A stretch of 42,891 nt of DNA from Palleniella muris (GCF_004792655.1 NZ_SRZC01000028.1:1-42891); one strand, 5' to 3'. Counted from the stretch's first letter, positions 32,312 through 42,774 are shown. Translations and numbers: made by a program. Notes: generated from the letters alone by a model not told the origin.

Positions 32312-35300
32312 ATGATTAAAGCAAAGAAACTCTTTTGCAGGGTATGCATGTTGGTAATGCTCTTCACTGCACTTCCGTCAGCCCTTTGGGCACAGGTGGA
32401 ATGTACAGGTACTGTGACCGACTCGGCCAATGAGCCTGTCATCGGTGCCACTGTCGTGGAAAAAGGCAACACCAAGAATGCTGCCATCACAGACATCGAT
32501 GGTAACTTTAAAATAAAGGTTGCCCAAGGTAAGAAAGTTGTTATTTCGTACATCGGTATGGTGTCCCAGGAGGTTGACGCAGGCACAGGTCTGCAAATCA
32601 AGCTACAGGACGACGCTGCCACAGTGGAAGAAGTGGTTGTGTTAGGCTATACCTCACGTGCACGTAAGGATCTTACCGGCTCTGTGGGTTCTATCTCCGG
32701 TGCCAAACTGCAGCAGGTGCCGGTGTCATCGGCAGCTGTAGCCCTTCAGGGAAAAATCTCCGGTGTGCAGGTTACGACAGTCGATGGTCAGCCGGGTGCT
32801 GATGTCAACATCCGTATCCGTGGTGGTTCTTCTGTGACACAGACCAACGAGCCTCTTTATATTGTTGACGGCTTCCAGGTGAGCAACATCAACGATATCC
32901 CTGCTACTGACATTGCCAGCATCGACGTGCTGAAGGACGCATCCCTTACAGCCATCTATGGTTCGAAGGGTGGTAACGGTGTTGTTGTCGTGACAACAAA
33001 AAGTGCCGGACAGGGCAAGGTCAGCGTCTCTTTCAATGCAAACATGAGCGTGAGCAAGTTGTCAAAGAAACTTGAATTGATGGATGCTTCTGAGTTTGTA
33101 AAGTATCAGTACCAGTGGCACTCTTGCAACGGTACACGTTCAAGCAACGGAAAGTTCTTCCGTGCAAACTTCGGCAACCCATACGACCTTGACATGTATT
33201 CAACATTGCCTTCTCATGATTGGCAGGATGAAGTTATGGGCGAGACTCCGCTGAACTATTCTGCCAATGTGAACATCAGCGGTGGTTCGGAGAAAGTCCG
33301 TTTCAATGCTTCTCTCACACAGAGTGAGGATAAGGGTATCATCATGGGTTCAGGCGTTCGCCGTACTAACATGAACATCAAGTCCTTAATCAAGGTGAAC
33401 GACAAGCTTACCATCCAGATTAACCCTAAGTTCACATATCGTCGTGATATGGGCGCAGGTGGTAAGAATATCGGTACCGGCGGTATCATCGATGTGTTGA
33501 AGTATCGTCCTACAAACGGTCTCAGAGAGTTCGGTTATGTTGACCCTTCTTATGCAGACCCGCTTGAAGAGGAATTGTTCAAGTACACAAACCCAAAGAA
33601 CGACATCATGCTGAACGAATTGCTGAAGCACTCATATACTTCAACAAATGCGTTCTCTGTCGAGTGGAAGCCAATCAAGAACCTGACTCTCCGCTCTGAA
33701 GGAACTATCAGTCTGAAATGGCTTGACAACAGCCGTTTCTGGGGTGCCCTGACTGACGAGGGCAGCAAGAATGACAATCTTCCTGTCGCTCAGATTACGA
33801 ATGAGCGTAGCATGAACTACGTATGGACAAATACTGCCAATTACAGCCTTTCCCTCAATGACACACACAACATGTCGTTCCTCCTCGGTCAGGAAATCTA
33901 TCACAGTGACAAGCGTGCGGATTTGGTCAAGGTTGTTCATTTCCCTGTGGCATTCACTTCCCGTGATGCGTGGAACCACATGTCCGACGGTACTCCAAAG
34001 CAGATTACGTCAACACTCTCCACTCCAAACAGAACAGCGTCTTTCTTCGGACAGGCAAACTACAACTACAAGCATCGTTACTTGCTGTCAGCCACTCTCC
34101 GTGCCGATGGCAGTACAAAGTTCGCTCCGGGCAACCAGTGGGGCTATTTCCCTTCTGTCTCCGGTGCATGGACAATTTCGGAAGAATCATGGTGGAAGGT
34201 TAAATGGATGAACCAACTGAAGATTCGTGCAGCATTCGGTCTTACCGGTAATAATGGTATAAATGACGACCTTTGGCGTCAGCTTTATGCTATCCAGTCA
34301 ACTGGAGGTCCGGGCTTTGGTGAGATGACACAGTATGGCGACAAGTATTACGCCAATGCTTCCGGTAACAAGTTCTTCAACAGGGACATCAAGTGGGAGA
34401 CTGTCGTGACTCGAAACCTTGCAGCAGACATCCAACTGTTTGACGGCAGAGTGACAATCACACCGGAGTTCTACTGGAACACTACAAAGGACATGCTCTA
34501 TGATGCAGACATCGCATCTGTGCTTGGATACACAAGCCAGCAACAGAATATCGGTCAGGTGACCAACAAGGGTATCGAGCTTGCTGTCAGTGGTGACATC
34601 CTCAGAGGTTCTGACTATGTGCTGAGTGCCAACTTCAACTTCGGCATGAACAAGATGAAGGTTGACCGTCTGAATGGTTCCTTCACAGAAAAAGCAATCG
34701 CAGGCGGTCAGTGGGATTCCGGTCTCAACGACTACATGCTGAAGGAAGGCGGTGAAGTAGGTCTTATCTATGGTTTCGTTTATGACGGTCTTTATGGCTT
34801 TGACGAATTCTATTTCGACCCGACAAACAACTATCAGGCTGTGCCTTGGGGCTCTTCTGCCGCAGACAACGGAACATCCAAGAACCAGGCTCCACGCGAG
34901 GACGGCTATGTGACAATCATCAATGAAGTGTCAGGCACATCCAACTCAGGTATAGCAACATTGCCTGGCAAAGTCAAGTTCAAGGATTTGAACGGTGACG
35001 GTCGTATCACAGCTGAGGACCGCACCGTAATCGGTAGGACAACCCCACGCTTCCAGGGAGGCTTCGGCTTTAGCGGACAGTGGAAGAACTTCGATTTCGT
35101 TACAAACTTCACTTACATGCTTGACTTTGACATCAACAATGCTACTGCATATACGCTGTCATCATCAAAGGGCAACAAGAACAAGTTCTACAATGTATTG
35201 TCAAAGTTCTCTGACGGATGGCAGTACAATGACATCAGCGGTGAGCTTACAGGAACTCCCGGAGATATTCTCTACAAGCTGTATTATGTGGAAAATGGTA

Positions 35301-35632
35301 ACGAGATTTACGAAAGAGCCAACATGGGACGCACATTGTGGAATCCGACAGACGTTATCAACAACCTTACTCACTCTTACTTCATTGAGGACGGTTCTTT
35401 CCTCCGTTGTAATGACCTTACCATTGGCTACACGCTCCCGGCTAATCTCACAAAGAAATGGGGTGTAACAAAGGCACGTTTCTATGTGTCTGCGACAAAC
35501 CTCTTTATCATTACAGGCTATTCCGGATATGACCCTGAGGTTGACATCCAGTCAGGTCTTACACCATGTATCGATTACAACCGTTACCCACGTAATCGCA
35601 GCTTCGTATTCGGTACAAACATTACATTCTAA
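32312..35632 (+). CDS. SusC/RagA family TonB-dependent transporter (operon 3)
   Basis: This 1106-residue outer-membrane transporter has a signal peptide (MIKAKKLFCRVCMLVMLF...LWAQ), regulatory-like domain (GTVTDSANEPVIGATVVEKG, DIDGNFKIKV), TonB box region (EEVVVLGYTSRARKDLTGSV), plug (NIRIRGGSSVTQTNEPLYIV, VLKDASLTAIYGSKGGNGVV) and barrel ending FVFGTNITF. It resembles the operon-1 SusC more than operon 2 in the C-terminal part (FYVSATNLFIITGYSGYDPE). Its signal peptide is unrelated to those of the other two, although its upstream leader is shared with operon 2. It is first in the plus-strand operon, followed 15 nt later by susD. Confidence 0.96.
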   Translation: MIKAKKLFCRVCMLVMLFTALPSALWAQVECTGTVTDSANEPVIGATVVEKGNTKNAAITDIDGNFKIKVAQGKKVVISYIGMVSQEVDAGTGLQIKLQDDAATVEEVVVLGYTSRARKDLTGSVGSISGAKLQQVPVSSAAVALQGKISGVQVTTVDGQPGADVNIRIRGGSSVTQTNEPLYIVDGFQVSNINDIPATDIASIDVLKDASLTAIYGSKGGNGVVVVTTKSAGQGKVSVSFNANMSVSKLSKKLELMDASEFVKYQYQWHSCNGTRSSNGKFFRANFGNPYDLDMYSTLPSHDWQDEVMGETPLNYSANVNISGGSEKVRFNASLTQSEDKGIIMGSGVRRTNMNIKSLIKVNDKLTIQINPKFTYRRDMGAGGKNIGTGGIIDVLKYRPTNGLREFGYVDPSYADPLEEELFKYTNPKNDIMLNELLKHSYTSTNAFSVEWKPIKNLTLRSEGTISLKWLDNSRFWGALTDEGSKNDNLPVAQITNERSMNYVWTNTANYSLSLNDTHNMSFLLGQEIYHSDKRADLVKVVHFPVAFTSRDAWNHMSDGTPKQITSTLSTPNRTASFFGQANYNYKHRYLLSATLRADGSTKFAPGNQWGYFPSVSGAWTISEESWWKVKWMNQLKIRAAFGLTGNNGINDDLWRQLYAIQSTGGPGFGEMTQYGDKYYANASGNKFFNRDIKWETVVTRNLAADIQLFDGRVTITPEFYWNTTKDMLYDADIASVLGYTSQQQNIGQVTNKGIELAVSGDILRGSDYVLSANFNFGMNKMKVDRLNGSFTEKAIAGGQWDSGLNDYMLKEGGEVGLIYGFVYDGLYGFDEFYFDPTNNYQAVPWGSSAADNGTSKNQAPREDGYVTIINEVSGTSNSGIATLPGKVKFKDLNGDGRITAEDRTVIGRTTPRFQGGFGFSGQWKNFDFVTNFTYMLDFDINNATAYTLSSSKGNKNKFYNVLSKFSDGWQYNDISGELTGTPGDILYKLYYVENGNEIYERANMGRTLWNPTDVINNLTHSYFIEDGSFLRCNDLTIGYTLPANLTKKWGVTKARFYVSATNLFIITGYSGYDPEVDIQSGLTPCIDYNRYPRNRSFVFGTNITF

Positions 35633-35647
35633 TCAATAAGCACAGAT

Positions 35648-37741
35648 ATGAAACTAAAGAATATTTTCTTGGCAGGTGTCTCTGTTCTGGCATTGTCATC
35701 TTGCAATGACTTTCTGGATGTCGATGCGCCTTCTTCTGCGACAGAAGAGTTTGTCTTCTCCCAGAAGTCGGAGATTACCCGTGCCCTTAACGGAGTATAT
35801 GCCCAAGCAATTGTAGGTGACCTTTATGGTAATGCTTACCAATCAAAGTTCATTTATAATAGTGATGTTGACATGCAGATAAGCTCCAACAGTGCTCATG
35901 AGGCAGGCTCGTTTGCACGTTTTGACTGCGACTATACTGCCGGTGACATCAACAAATTATGGAAGGCTGCCTATAACCTTATAGAGTATGCTAACAAATT
36001 CATCGCTTCTGCGGAGCAGAGCATTTTCTACAAGAATGGTGACTCTGACGTAGTGCAGCAGGTAGGTGAGGCAAAATGTCTCCGCGCCATGGCTTACCAT
36101 GACCTTGTGGTGATGTTTGGAGATGTTCCTTTCTTCTTTGCTCCTGCTTCAGAGCATGGCTCGGAGTATGTTCCACCGGTGGCTGACCGCCTGGAAATCC
36201 AGAAGGCACTCATCAATGATTTGAAGGTTACTGCTCCGACTATGGCATCAAGCGGTTCCGTGACTGTGGAGCACTGCTCTAAGGAGTTCGCTTATGCACT
36301 TATCGCTCGTATAGCCTTGACTGCGGGAGGATATTCACTCTACCCGGACAAGAACGATGTCAACAGCTATGGCGAGATGAAGCGTCCTGACAATTATGAG
36401 GAGTTCTACGAGATTGCAAGGGATAATGCTTATGAAGTTATTTCCGCCGGCACTCACAAGCTCGTGCAGGATTATCAGGATGTGTTTGTCAACGAGTGCA
36501 ACTATCAGGTGGTTAACAACGATGACGTGATTTTCGAACTGCCGTTTGCAAAGGAATCAACAGGCAACACCGGTTACATTCAGGGTCCTACATACTCTGC
36601 TTACGAAGGAAGCACTGTCGGTCCTTGGGGTGAGGCAAAAGGCAGTGGACGCCTTAACGCATTCTATCGCTTCCTGTTCCGCGACAAAGACCTGCGTCGT
36701 GAATTCGTGAACGGTTTGTGGTATTATTCTTATTTCCAGAACAGCGATGGCGCTTTTGTTGACTCTGTCTATGTCCGCAACGACTACACTGTCCACAACA
36801 ACAAGTGGTCAAAGCTTTGGACTGCAGAAGGCAATGCATTGGGTTCAAAGACATCCGGCTCAACAGGCATCAACTTCCCTTATATGCGTTATGCTGACGT
36901 GCTGCTGATGTATGCTGAGGCTGCCAATGAATTGAACAATGGTCCTACAGACGAGGCTGTGAAATGTCTTGAAATGGTTCATAACCGCGCATTTGCTGAC
37001 GGTGACCCAACATTCATCGCAGAGGCAAAGACAAGCAAAGAGGCATTCCAGAAAGCTGTGCTTGATGAGCGCAAATGGGAGTTTGCCGGTGAGAACTCAC
37101 GCTGGCGTGACCTTGTCCGCACCAACACCTATAGCCGCGAACTCATTTACAGTTTCCTCCGCTATTATTCCGTAGGCATGCAGAATGCCGGCAGTGGCAG
37201 TGGCTATGAGGATGCTATCAACACATACGATGGCAAGCAGTACATTGACAACCTTCCTGAGCGTATCTACTACCACTCTTATAAAATCGAAGAAGCTAAT
37301 GAAAGAGCATTCCGTGCATTTGCTCCACAACTTTATGGCTATCAGATTTCAGGAACATCTGTTCTCAAGAACTATCCAAACCAGAGTTTGAAGAGTTTGC
37401 GTATCTACAATGCTTACGAACGCGCATCACGTGAACCGACTAAGTCTCTTATCACAGTTGGTGGCTTCACAGCTCCGGCTTGGGAAAAGGCTGACTTCTA
37501 TCAGTGGGGTGACACAAACAATGGTATTCCAAGAGATCAGTGCCTCTACTCATTCTATGGATTTATCCGTGGCGACATTAACGGCAATGTCTGGCTTGTC
37601 AAAAACGGCACACTGGTGGGACTTCCGTCCAATGTCGCTGACATAAAGGATTTGCCTGCAGTAAGATACATTCTGCCTTATCCGCAGGAGGCTATACAGC
37701 GTTCTGCCGGAGTATACAAGAATTATTACGGTTATAAATAA
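35648..37741 (+). CDS. SusD/RagB family nutrient-binding lipoprotein (operon 3)
   Basis: This 697-residue lipoprotein starts MKLKNIFLAGVSVLALSSC (Cys19), NDFLDVDAPSS. It has the SusD N-terminal motif GEAKCLRAMAYHDLVVMFGD and the C-terminal FPYMRYADVLLMYAEAANEL and DERKWEFAGENSRWRDLVR. It is about the same size as the operon-1 SusD (676) and shares the long C-terminal extension, consistent with the two operons being paralogous. It lies 15 nt after susC and 20 nt before the DUF5123 lipoprotein. Confidence 0.95.
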   Translation: MKLKNIFLAGVSVLALSSCNDFLDVDAPSSATEEFVFSQKSEITRALNGVYAQAIVGDLYGNAYQSKFIYNSDVDMQISSNSAHEAGSFARFDCDYTAGDINKLWKAAYNLIEYANKFIASAEQSIFYKNGDSDVVQQVGEAKCLRAMAYHDLVVMFGDVPFFFAPASEHGSEYVPPVADRLEIQKALINDLKVTAPTMASSGSVTVEHCSKEFAYALIARIALTAGGYSLYPDKNDVNSYGEMKRPDNYEEFYEIARDNAYEVISAGTHKLVQDYQDVFVNECNYQVVNNDDVIFELPFAKESTGNTGYIQGPTYSAYEGSTVGPWGEAKGSGRLNAFYRFLFRDKDLRREFVNGLWYYSYFQNSDGAFVDSVYVRNDYTVHNNKWSKLWTAEGNALGSKTSGSTGINFPYMRYADVLLMYAEAANELNNGPTDEAVKCLEMVHNRAFADGDPTFIAEAKTSKEAFQKAVLDERKWEFAGENSRWRDLVRTNTYSRELIYSFLRYYSVGMQNAGSGSGYEDAINTYDGKQYIDNLPERIYYHSYKIEEANERAFRAFAPQLYGYQISGTSVLKNYPNQSLKSLRIYNAYERASREPTKSLITVGGFTAPAWEKADFYQWGDTNNGIPRDQCLYSFYGFIRGDINGNVWLVKNGTLVGLPSNVADIKDLPAVRYILPYPQEAIQRSAGVYKNYYGYK

Positions 37742-37761
37742 TAATATAAAGATAACAGAAC

Positions 37762-40122
37762 ATGAAAAAAATATTCAGTTTCATGGCTTTGATGCTGGCG
37801 GGATTCTCTGCGTTGACATTCACATCCTGTAGCGATGATGACGATATCGCAGGTACAAGCGTTGACCGCGAATTCATGACCATGTTCATTACAGACAATA
37901 CACGCGGAAAGGGTGACGACTATCCTTACAACTGTGGATTGGACGCAGCCTATCCGCATGGAAACACCATACACCTTTATTGGTATGGTGTGAAGGACTG
38001 TGCCGGCTACCAGATTCAGATGGCTTTGCAGTCAAAAGTGTCCAATGGTGCAGATGCCTGGAATGCCATCCAGGGTACTGACGACCTGCTGCTTAACGAA
38101 ATCGTAGGACCGGAGCAGCTTGACATGGTGATAAAGGACCTTCAATACTCCACAGATTATCGTTTCGCCATCCGTGCACTGTCTCCTTTGGACGATAATG
38201 TGACTGACTTCTCTCATGCCTCAAAGTGGTATGGTCACGGCAACGGACGACAGTGGCAGGAGTGGATGGGAATTTCTACACGAGACCGCTATCCTACACC
38301 TTTCGTGGTTTATGCCAACCAGGCAGAGACAACCGAGACAACTCTCACTATCTACCTGAACACAAATCTTAAGGATGTTTCCACCGGTGATGCCGCTGAG
38401 GATGCAGAAAACGAGAAGAGCTACCGTGAGAACTTCAATATCGATGCGGAAGGCAACTTCATGTATAAGTACCTTACTGTCAAGCCTTCTCCAAGCAACC
38501 CGGACTCCAAGGTCAATCCGAAGTGGAACTATTACGAGATTACTGATGCTGACCGTGAGCGTGGTCATGTGGTTGTTGACGGCTTGTCGCCAAACTCTGT
38601 ATATGTGATTGATGTCATCGACCCTACCGTGCCTGTTGCAATCGATGCTAAGTACAACACTTGCACCGCACGTTCTGACGGCAAGCCGGGCGAGCCTATC
38701 CTTCTCAAGCATGATGAGATGATAAGCACTTATCATACAGCTGATATGATGATTTCCCCGACTTCTACACACAAGCGTCTTGATGTTTATGGTGAAATGG
38801 CAGCAAAATATGATGCAGCTCCTATCTCTCCTGTGCTTGACGACTTCATCTCAAACACCAACTATGCGGAGGGACAGACATTCCTTCTTGAAGGTGGCAA
38901 GACATACTATATTGACGGAAACAACATCACATGTAAGGGATTCATCCTCCGCACCAACCCTGACGATGTGGCAAAAGGCCTGCGTGCACGTGTCATCTGC
39001 GGAATAGGCAAGAGCAGCCAGTACTACAACAACAACCCTAACGGCGAACAGTGGCAGGGCTCATACTCAATATTCACGTTCGGCCGTCAGCCGGAGGCAG
39101 GCGAAGGAGGAGAAATCTACATGAAGACGCTTGCATTCTATGACATTGACTTTGACAACCCAATGGCGTTCAACTATGGTGACAATGTTGCAGGAAAAGG
39201 CTCTGCTTGTGGCAACTACTTCTTCAATATGTACTCCAACGGCATGGCTGTGACACTTGAGAACCTTATCATCGAGAATTGCACCTTCAAGCGTCTCGTA
39301 CGCGGATTCATCCGTGAGCAGGGTGTCAACTATAAGAAGTGGAATAACGTGCTGATTAAGGACAACCAGTTCTTTGACTGCGGATATTACAGCAACGGCG
39401 CAGGCGGATATTGCTGGATTGACGGTTCAGGCGCAAACACCTCCTCCAACCTTTACAAGAACATGAAGGTCATTGGCAACACATTCTATGACAGTCCGTT
39501 CCCTGCCTTCTTCAAGGAAGAGAAGAGTGTCACATGGGATGCCGGCATTGTCTGGAACATCACGTTCTCAAACAACACGTTGGTCAACTTCAACACTCGC
39601 GGCAATGGCTCTATCTTCAAGATGAGAAACCTGCCTAACGGCTCTGTGTTCAATGTCCAGAACAACCTGTTCGTCCTTACCAAGAAGCCTAATGACTTGC
39701 GTGTCCTCGAGTTCTATGGAGCAGACATCCGTGAGACCATGCCACTGGCAGACGGCACATCCGGCATTGTTACCTTGAACTTCGACAACAACTGGTCGAC
39801 AAACGACAACCTGACCAATGGCCAGATATTCACAGGCAACCCTTGGACTGCCACAAGCAACAACTTCGGAAAGCTCGTCAAGGAGAACAAAGCAATCCTT
39901 AATGGCACGCTTGAGGTTAATGTCGCAAAAATCTCTTCTACGGATTTGATGAAGCAGCCATGCCCTCCTCATGTTGCCAAGACATCAAGCGACCAGAACA
40001 TGCACCGTGCTGATGCATTGGACGGAACTGCGACTACAGACTACAATGTAAACCTGTTCTTCAAGAACAAGGACAACGAGATTTTCCTGAACAATGTGGG
40101 TGCTCCTTACTGGCGTCAGTAA
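37762..40122 (+). CDS. DUF4957/DUF5123 surface lipoprotein (operon 3)
   Basis: This 786-residue lipoprotein (lipobox FTSC, Cys23, then SDDDD) matches the operon-1 protein in design: fibronectin-III-like domains (YQIQMALQSK, TDYRFAIRALSPLDD, TETTLTIYLNTNL), a middle domain (GQTFLLEGGKTYYIDGNNI) and a C-terminal right-handed beta-helix (LENLIIENCTFKRLVRG, VLIKDNQFFDCGYY, MKVIGNTFYDSPFPAFF, ITFSNNTLVNFNTRGNG). About 200 residues longer than its paralogue. Such proteins accompany SusC/SusD in pectin-type loci; no catalytic site is assigned, so it is probably a surface glycan-binding protein. A cleaving activity cannot be excluded. Confidence 0.85.
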   Translation: MKKIFSFMALMLAGFSALTFTSCSDDDDIAGTSVDREFMTMFITDNTRGKGDDYPYNCGLDAAYPHGNTIHLYWYGVKDCAGYQIQMALQSKVSNGADAWNAIQGTDDLLLNEIVGPEQLDMVIKDLQYSTDYRFAIRALSPLDDNVTDFSHASKWYGHGNGRQWQEWMGISTRDRYPTPFVVYANQAETTETTLTIYLNTNLKDVSTGDAAEDAENEKSYRENFNIDAEGNFMYKYLTVKPSPSNPDSKVNPKWNYYEITDADRERGHVVVDGLSPNSVYVIDVIDPTVPVAIDAKYNTCTARSDGKPGEPILLKHDEMISTYHTADMMISPTSTHKRLDVYGEMAAKYDAAPISPVLDDFISNTNYAEGQTFLLEGGKTYYIDGNNITCKGFILRTNPDDVAKGLRARVICGIGKSSQYYNNNPNGEQWQGSYSIFTFGRQPEAGEGGEIYMKTLAFYDIDFDNPMAFNYGDNVAGKGSACGNYFFNMYSNGMAVTLENLIIENCTFKRLVRGFIREQGVNYKKWNNVLIKDNQFFDCGYYSNGAGGYCWIDGSGANTSSNLYKNMKVIGNTFYDSPFPAFFKEEKSVTWDAGIVWNITFSNNTLVNFNTRGNGSIFKMRNLPNGSVFNVQNNLFVLTKKPNDLRVLEFYGADIRETMPLADGTSGIVTLNFDNNWSTNDNLTNGQIFTGNPWTATSNNFGKLVKENKAILNGTLEVNVAKISSTDLMKQPCPPHVAKTSSDQNMHRADALDGTATTDYNVNLFFKNKDNEIFLNNVGAPYWRQ

Positions 40123-40159
40123 TTCTAATTAGTTAATAAGCAATATTAAAACAAGAAAT

Positions 40160-40687
40160 ATGAAATTGTTCAACAAAACATTCCTTGCCGGTGCTGCAAT
40201 GCTGACTCTTGCTTTAGGATTCACCGCGTGTGAAGATGCCAATGAGTATAAGGATGCAGAGACTAACAACCCTGCATGGACAGGGAACAACCCTGAGGGC
40301 ATCGCTCATCCGGAGTCTCTTGGCGGCAGCAAATGGCTGCGTGGCGAAGGAATCAAGGTTAATGCCTATGGTGAGGAAATCCAGGGATTTGTCGAGAGTC
40401 TGGAGTTCATTGCAGACAACTCTGTTGTAGTCAAGATGAGCCAAGGCAAGACTGAGGGCACAATGGGTGCCGACGAGACCAATACGGTTGATAATCCATA
40501 CGAGTGTGAATATGTCAAAGAAACAGGCTCGTTGAAGATTAAGAAGGAATATGTGGATGACAAGGGCAACCATTCTAAGAAGGAAATCTTCAGTGGAGTT
40601 GTTGTATCAGGCACCAAGTATGGTGACATGATTACACTGGTTCACTACGGTGACACCCCTGTCCAAACGTATCTTGTCCGTCAATAA
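40160..40687 (+). CDS. Small lipoprotein of unknown function (operon 3)
   Basis: This 175-residue lipoprotein begins MKLFNKTFLAGAAMLTLALGFTAC (lipobox FTAC, Cys24), then EDANEYKDAETNNPAW. The mature part (LGGSKWLRGEGIKVNAYGEE, GFVESLEFIADNSVVVKMSQ) suggests a small beta-sandwich or lipocalin-like fold. It follows the DUF5123 gene by 37 nt and is followed by a hairpin and the secreted protein gene. Its position matches the lipoprotein of operon 2, but the sequences do not align clearly by eye. Confidence 0.75.
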   Translation: MKLFNKTFLAGAAMLTLALGFTACEDANEYKDAETNNPAWTGNNPEGIAHPESLGGSKWLRGEGIKVNAYGEEIQGFVESLEFIADNSVVVKMSQGKTEGTMGADETNTVDNPYECEYVKETGSLKIKKEYVDDKGNHSKKEIFSGVVVSGTKYGDMITLVHYGDTPVQTYLVRQ

Positions 40688-40696
40688 AACAAAACA

Positions 40697-40732
40697 GCAT
40701 GGTGTCCCTAACCTTGTTCAGGGACACCATGC
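40697..40732 (+). terminator. Stable hairpin within operon 3
   Basis: A perfect 13-bp stem (GCATGGTGTCCCT / AGGGACACCATGC) with a 10-nt loop lies just after the lipoprotein stop. It has no T-run, so it may be a weak terminator, an mRNA-stability element or a processing site that sets the level of the downstream gene. Confidence 0.6.
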
Positions 40733-40790
40733 CTTACAACACTATAATTATTCATTACTTATATTTATTAATCCTTAAAAATTTATTCTT

Positions 40791-42563
40791 ATGAAGAAAA
40801 TTTTTACAACATTGTTCGCTCTTTTGGGTATGACAGTGGCTGCTAATGCGCAGTCTACCGTAGACGACATCAAGCCTATGGTTCACAGCCAGGTAATTGT
40901 TTTTGACAACTACACAGGCAATGGCACTGTTGCACGTGTCAAAGGCACTCTTTTCTCAAGCAACTATGCACTGGACGTTACAGGTGGCTCAATTGCCACA
41001 AACAAGGGAAAAATTGACCTTGCAACAATGACCTATGACAACAAGGGCACCGAAACTCCTCTTGAACACCGGGACAATATCACTGATGACGAGATAAAGG
41101 CATTGCAGGCAAAATACGGCAAGTATGGCACTCACATCAACTCTCTTCGTCTGAAGAACGCCCAGGACGTCATCGCCGTCAAGCCTACAGCAGGCTCCAA
41201 GATTTATGTGTTCGGAAATGGCAACAACAAGTCTGGCAAGGATAGCCGTATCCCTAAGTTCTCCAAGAGTGCAGACTTGTCAGACGCTCTCAACGCCGCT
41301 CCTGCAGCGGATTGGGGGCCGATGAACATGTATGTCTACAAGTTTGTTGTCCCTGCAGACTTCGATGGCAAGACGCCTCTTTACATCGGTACATACAATG
41401 GTGACGCATTCTATAGCTACATCATCGTTGAGGCTGACGAGCCAGCCGGAACTCCTTCTGTAGAGGTTGGAGACCTCCAGTATGATGATGCTAAGAAACT
41501 TTACTACAAGGAGATTGTATGTACACCGAACAACTACATCATCGACGGTGCAGACTTGGGTGAGACAGACGTTTACTACACGACTGACGGTTCTGACCCT
41601 ACAGACGCAAGCACAAAGTACACAGAACCTATCAAGTGCTACAAGGACATGACTGTCAAGTTCCAGGCATACAACATGGGCATGATTTGCGAGGGTGCAA
41701 ACAACGAAGGTACTGCAGAGTTCAAGTTCAATGCTCCTACACTGACTGTCGATGGCGCGACAGCAACTATCGCTACAGAGTACTACAATGCTACAAACTA
41801 CTATACATTCGGCGACGCTAAGGCTGTAGCCGGCAACACATTCACTGCTACAGCTTCAGGCACATTCACCGCTTATACAGAAATCAAGAACGGTGAATAC
41901 GCAACATGGAAATCCAACCCTGTTTCCAAGCCTATCTATGTCATAGACCCAATCAAGGAAAAGAAGGTTCTGACTATCACTGGAACTGCTGTTGAAGGAG
42001 AGCCGGATGCAACAACAGGCAATCCAACCTATGAGGCACAGGATGCGCAGCTGCTGATTAACGGCAATGACAGCGACCCATGCTTCTATCTCGTTCCTGA
42101 TGCTAAGTTCAGCTGCATTATGGACGCTGCATACCAGATTGGCGAGCAGCAGGTTTATCTCCAGATGGACAAGCCAAACCTGACATTCAAGGTTGACGAG
42201 GGCGAGTCTGTACATGTGAAAGTTGTTGTTTCAAAGAATTCTTGCAAGAACATTACATCAGACAATGTCGACGAGAAAAAGACTTTCGTGAATGTTGACG
42301 GTACGACATACGGTAACGAAGACATCACTGCCGAGAACGGAAACGTCATCGAATTCGACATTGAAGCAGGTGTACACACATTCCAGAAGTACAGTGGAAC
42401 CGGCAACATCAATGTTGCTACAATCGAATTCTCTGCTCCAGTTCCGACAGGCATCAAGAATGTTGAGAATGCTGAGGCTGCAAAGGTAGCTCCTAAGAAG
42501 GTTGTGAAGAACGGTCAGATTATGATTGGTGACTTCAACATCGCTGGTCAGCGCGTGAAATAA
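40791..42563 (+). CDS. Secreted protein with CHB_HEX_C-like repeat and GQRVK C-terminus (operon 3)
   Basis: This 590-residue protein has a signal peptide (MKKIFTTLFALLGMTVAANA) and no lipobox. Around residues 261-280, YYTTDGSDPTDASTKYTEPI matches the chitobiase/beta-hexosaminidase C-terminal-like (CHB_HEX_C) fold often used as a linker or binding module. The rest is beta-rich with no enzyme signature. The last 24 residues are identical to those of the operon-2 secreted protein (24869-25810). It follows a hairpin and a 58-nt AT-rich stretch and is closed by a strong terminator. A glycan-binding role is an inference from context. Confidence 0.82.
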   Translation: MKKIFTTLFALLGMTVAANAQSTVDDIKPMVHSQVIVFDNYTGNGTVARVKGTLFSSNYALDVTGGSIATNKGKIDLATMTYDNKGTETPLEHRDNITDDEIKALQAKYGKYGTHINSLRLKNAQDVIAVKPTAGSKIYVFGNGNNKSGKDSRIPKFSKSADLSDALNAAPAADWGPMNMYVYKFVVPADFDGKTPLYIGTYNGDAFYSYIIVEADEPAGTPSVEVGDLQYDDAKKLYYKEIVCTPNNYIIDGADLGETDVYYTTDGSDPTDASTKYTEPIKCYKDMTVKFQAYNMGMICEGANNEGTAEFKFNAPTLTVDGATATIATEYYNATNYYTFGDAKAVAGNTFTATASGTFTAYTEIKNGEYATWKSNPVSKPIYVIDPIKEKKVLTITGTAVEGEPDATTGNPTYEAQDAQLLINGNDSDPCFYLVPDAKFSCIMDAAYQIGEQQVYLQMDKPNLTFKVDEGESVHVKVVVSKNSCKNITSDNVDEKKTFVNVDGTTYGNEDITAENGNVIEFDIEAGVHTFQKYSGTGNINVATIEFSAPVPTGIKNVENAEAAKVAPKKVVKNGQIMIGDFNIAGQRVK

Positions 42564-42621
42564 TCCTTGATACATTTTTTCCGGAAAGGCGAATAAAATA
42601 GTACTATTCGCAATCTATATG

Positions 42622-42660
42622 AATGGAGAAGCCGTGATGGCTTCTCCATTTTTTGTTTTT
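42622..42660 (+). terminator. Terminator of glycan operon 3
   Basis: A 12-bp perfect stem (AATGGAGAAGCC / GGCTTCTCCATT) with a 5-nt loop is followed by TTTTTGTTTTT. Same stem core as the operon-2 terminator at 24700-24743. Confidence 0.9.
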
Positions 42661-42717
42661 GGGAGGTCATTGCCAAGCGATTACTTATAAAAATGATTAA
42701 ATTGCAGCAGCGACTGA

Positions 42718-42747
42718 TTGACTGACAGTATTTTTGTATTATCTTTG
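42718..42747 (+). promoter_or_regulatory. Promoter of the Rpn gene
   Basis: TTG (42718-42720) and TATCTTTG (42740-42747, exact TAnnTTTG) are 19 nt apart. A second exact TATCTTTG lies at 42806-42813, closer to the ATG, without a clear -33 box. Confidence 0.6.
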
Positions 42748-42774
42748 CATAAGATAAGCTGCACCTTAGCAGTT

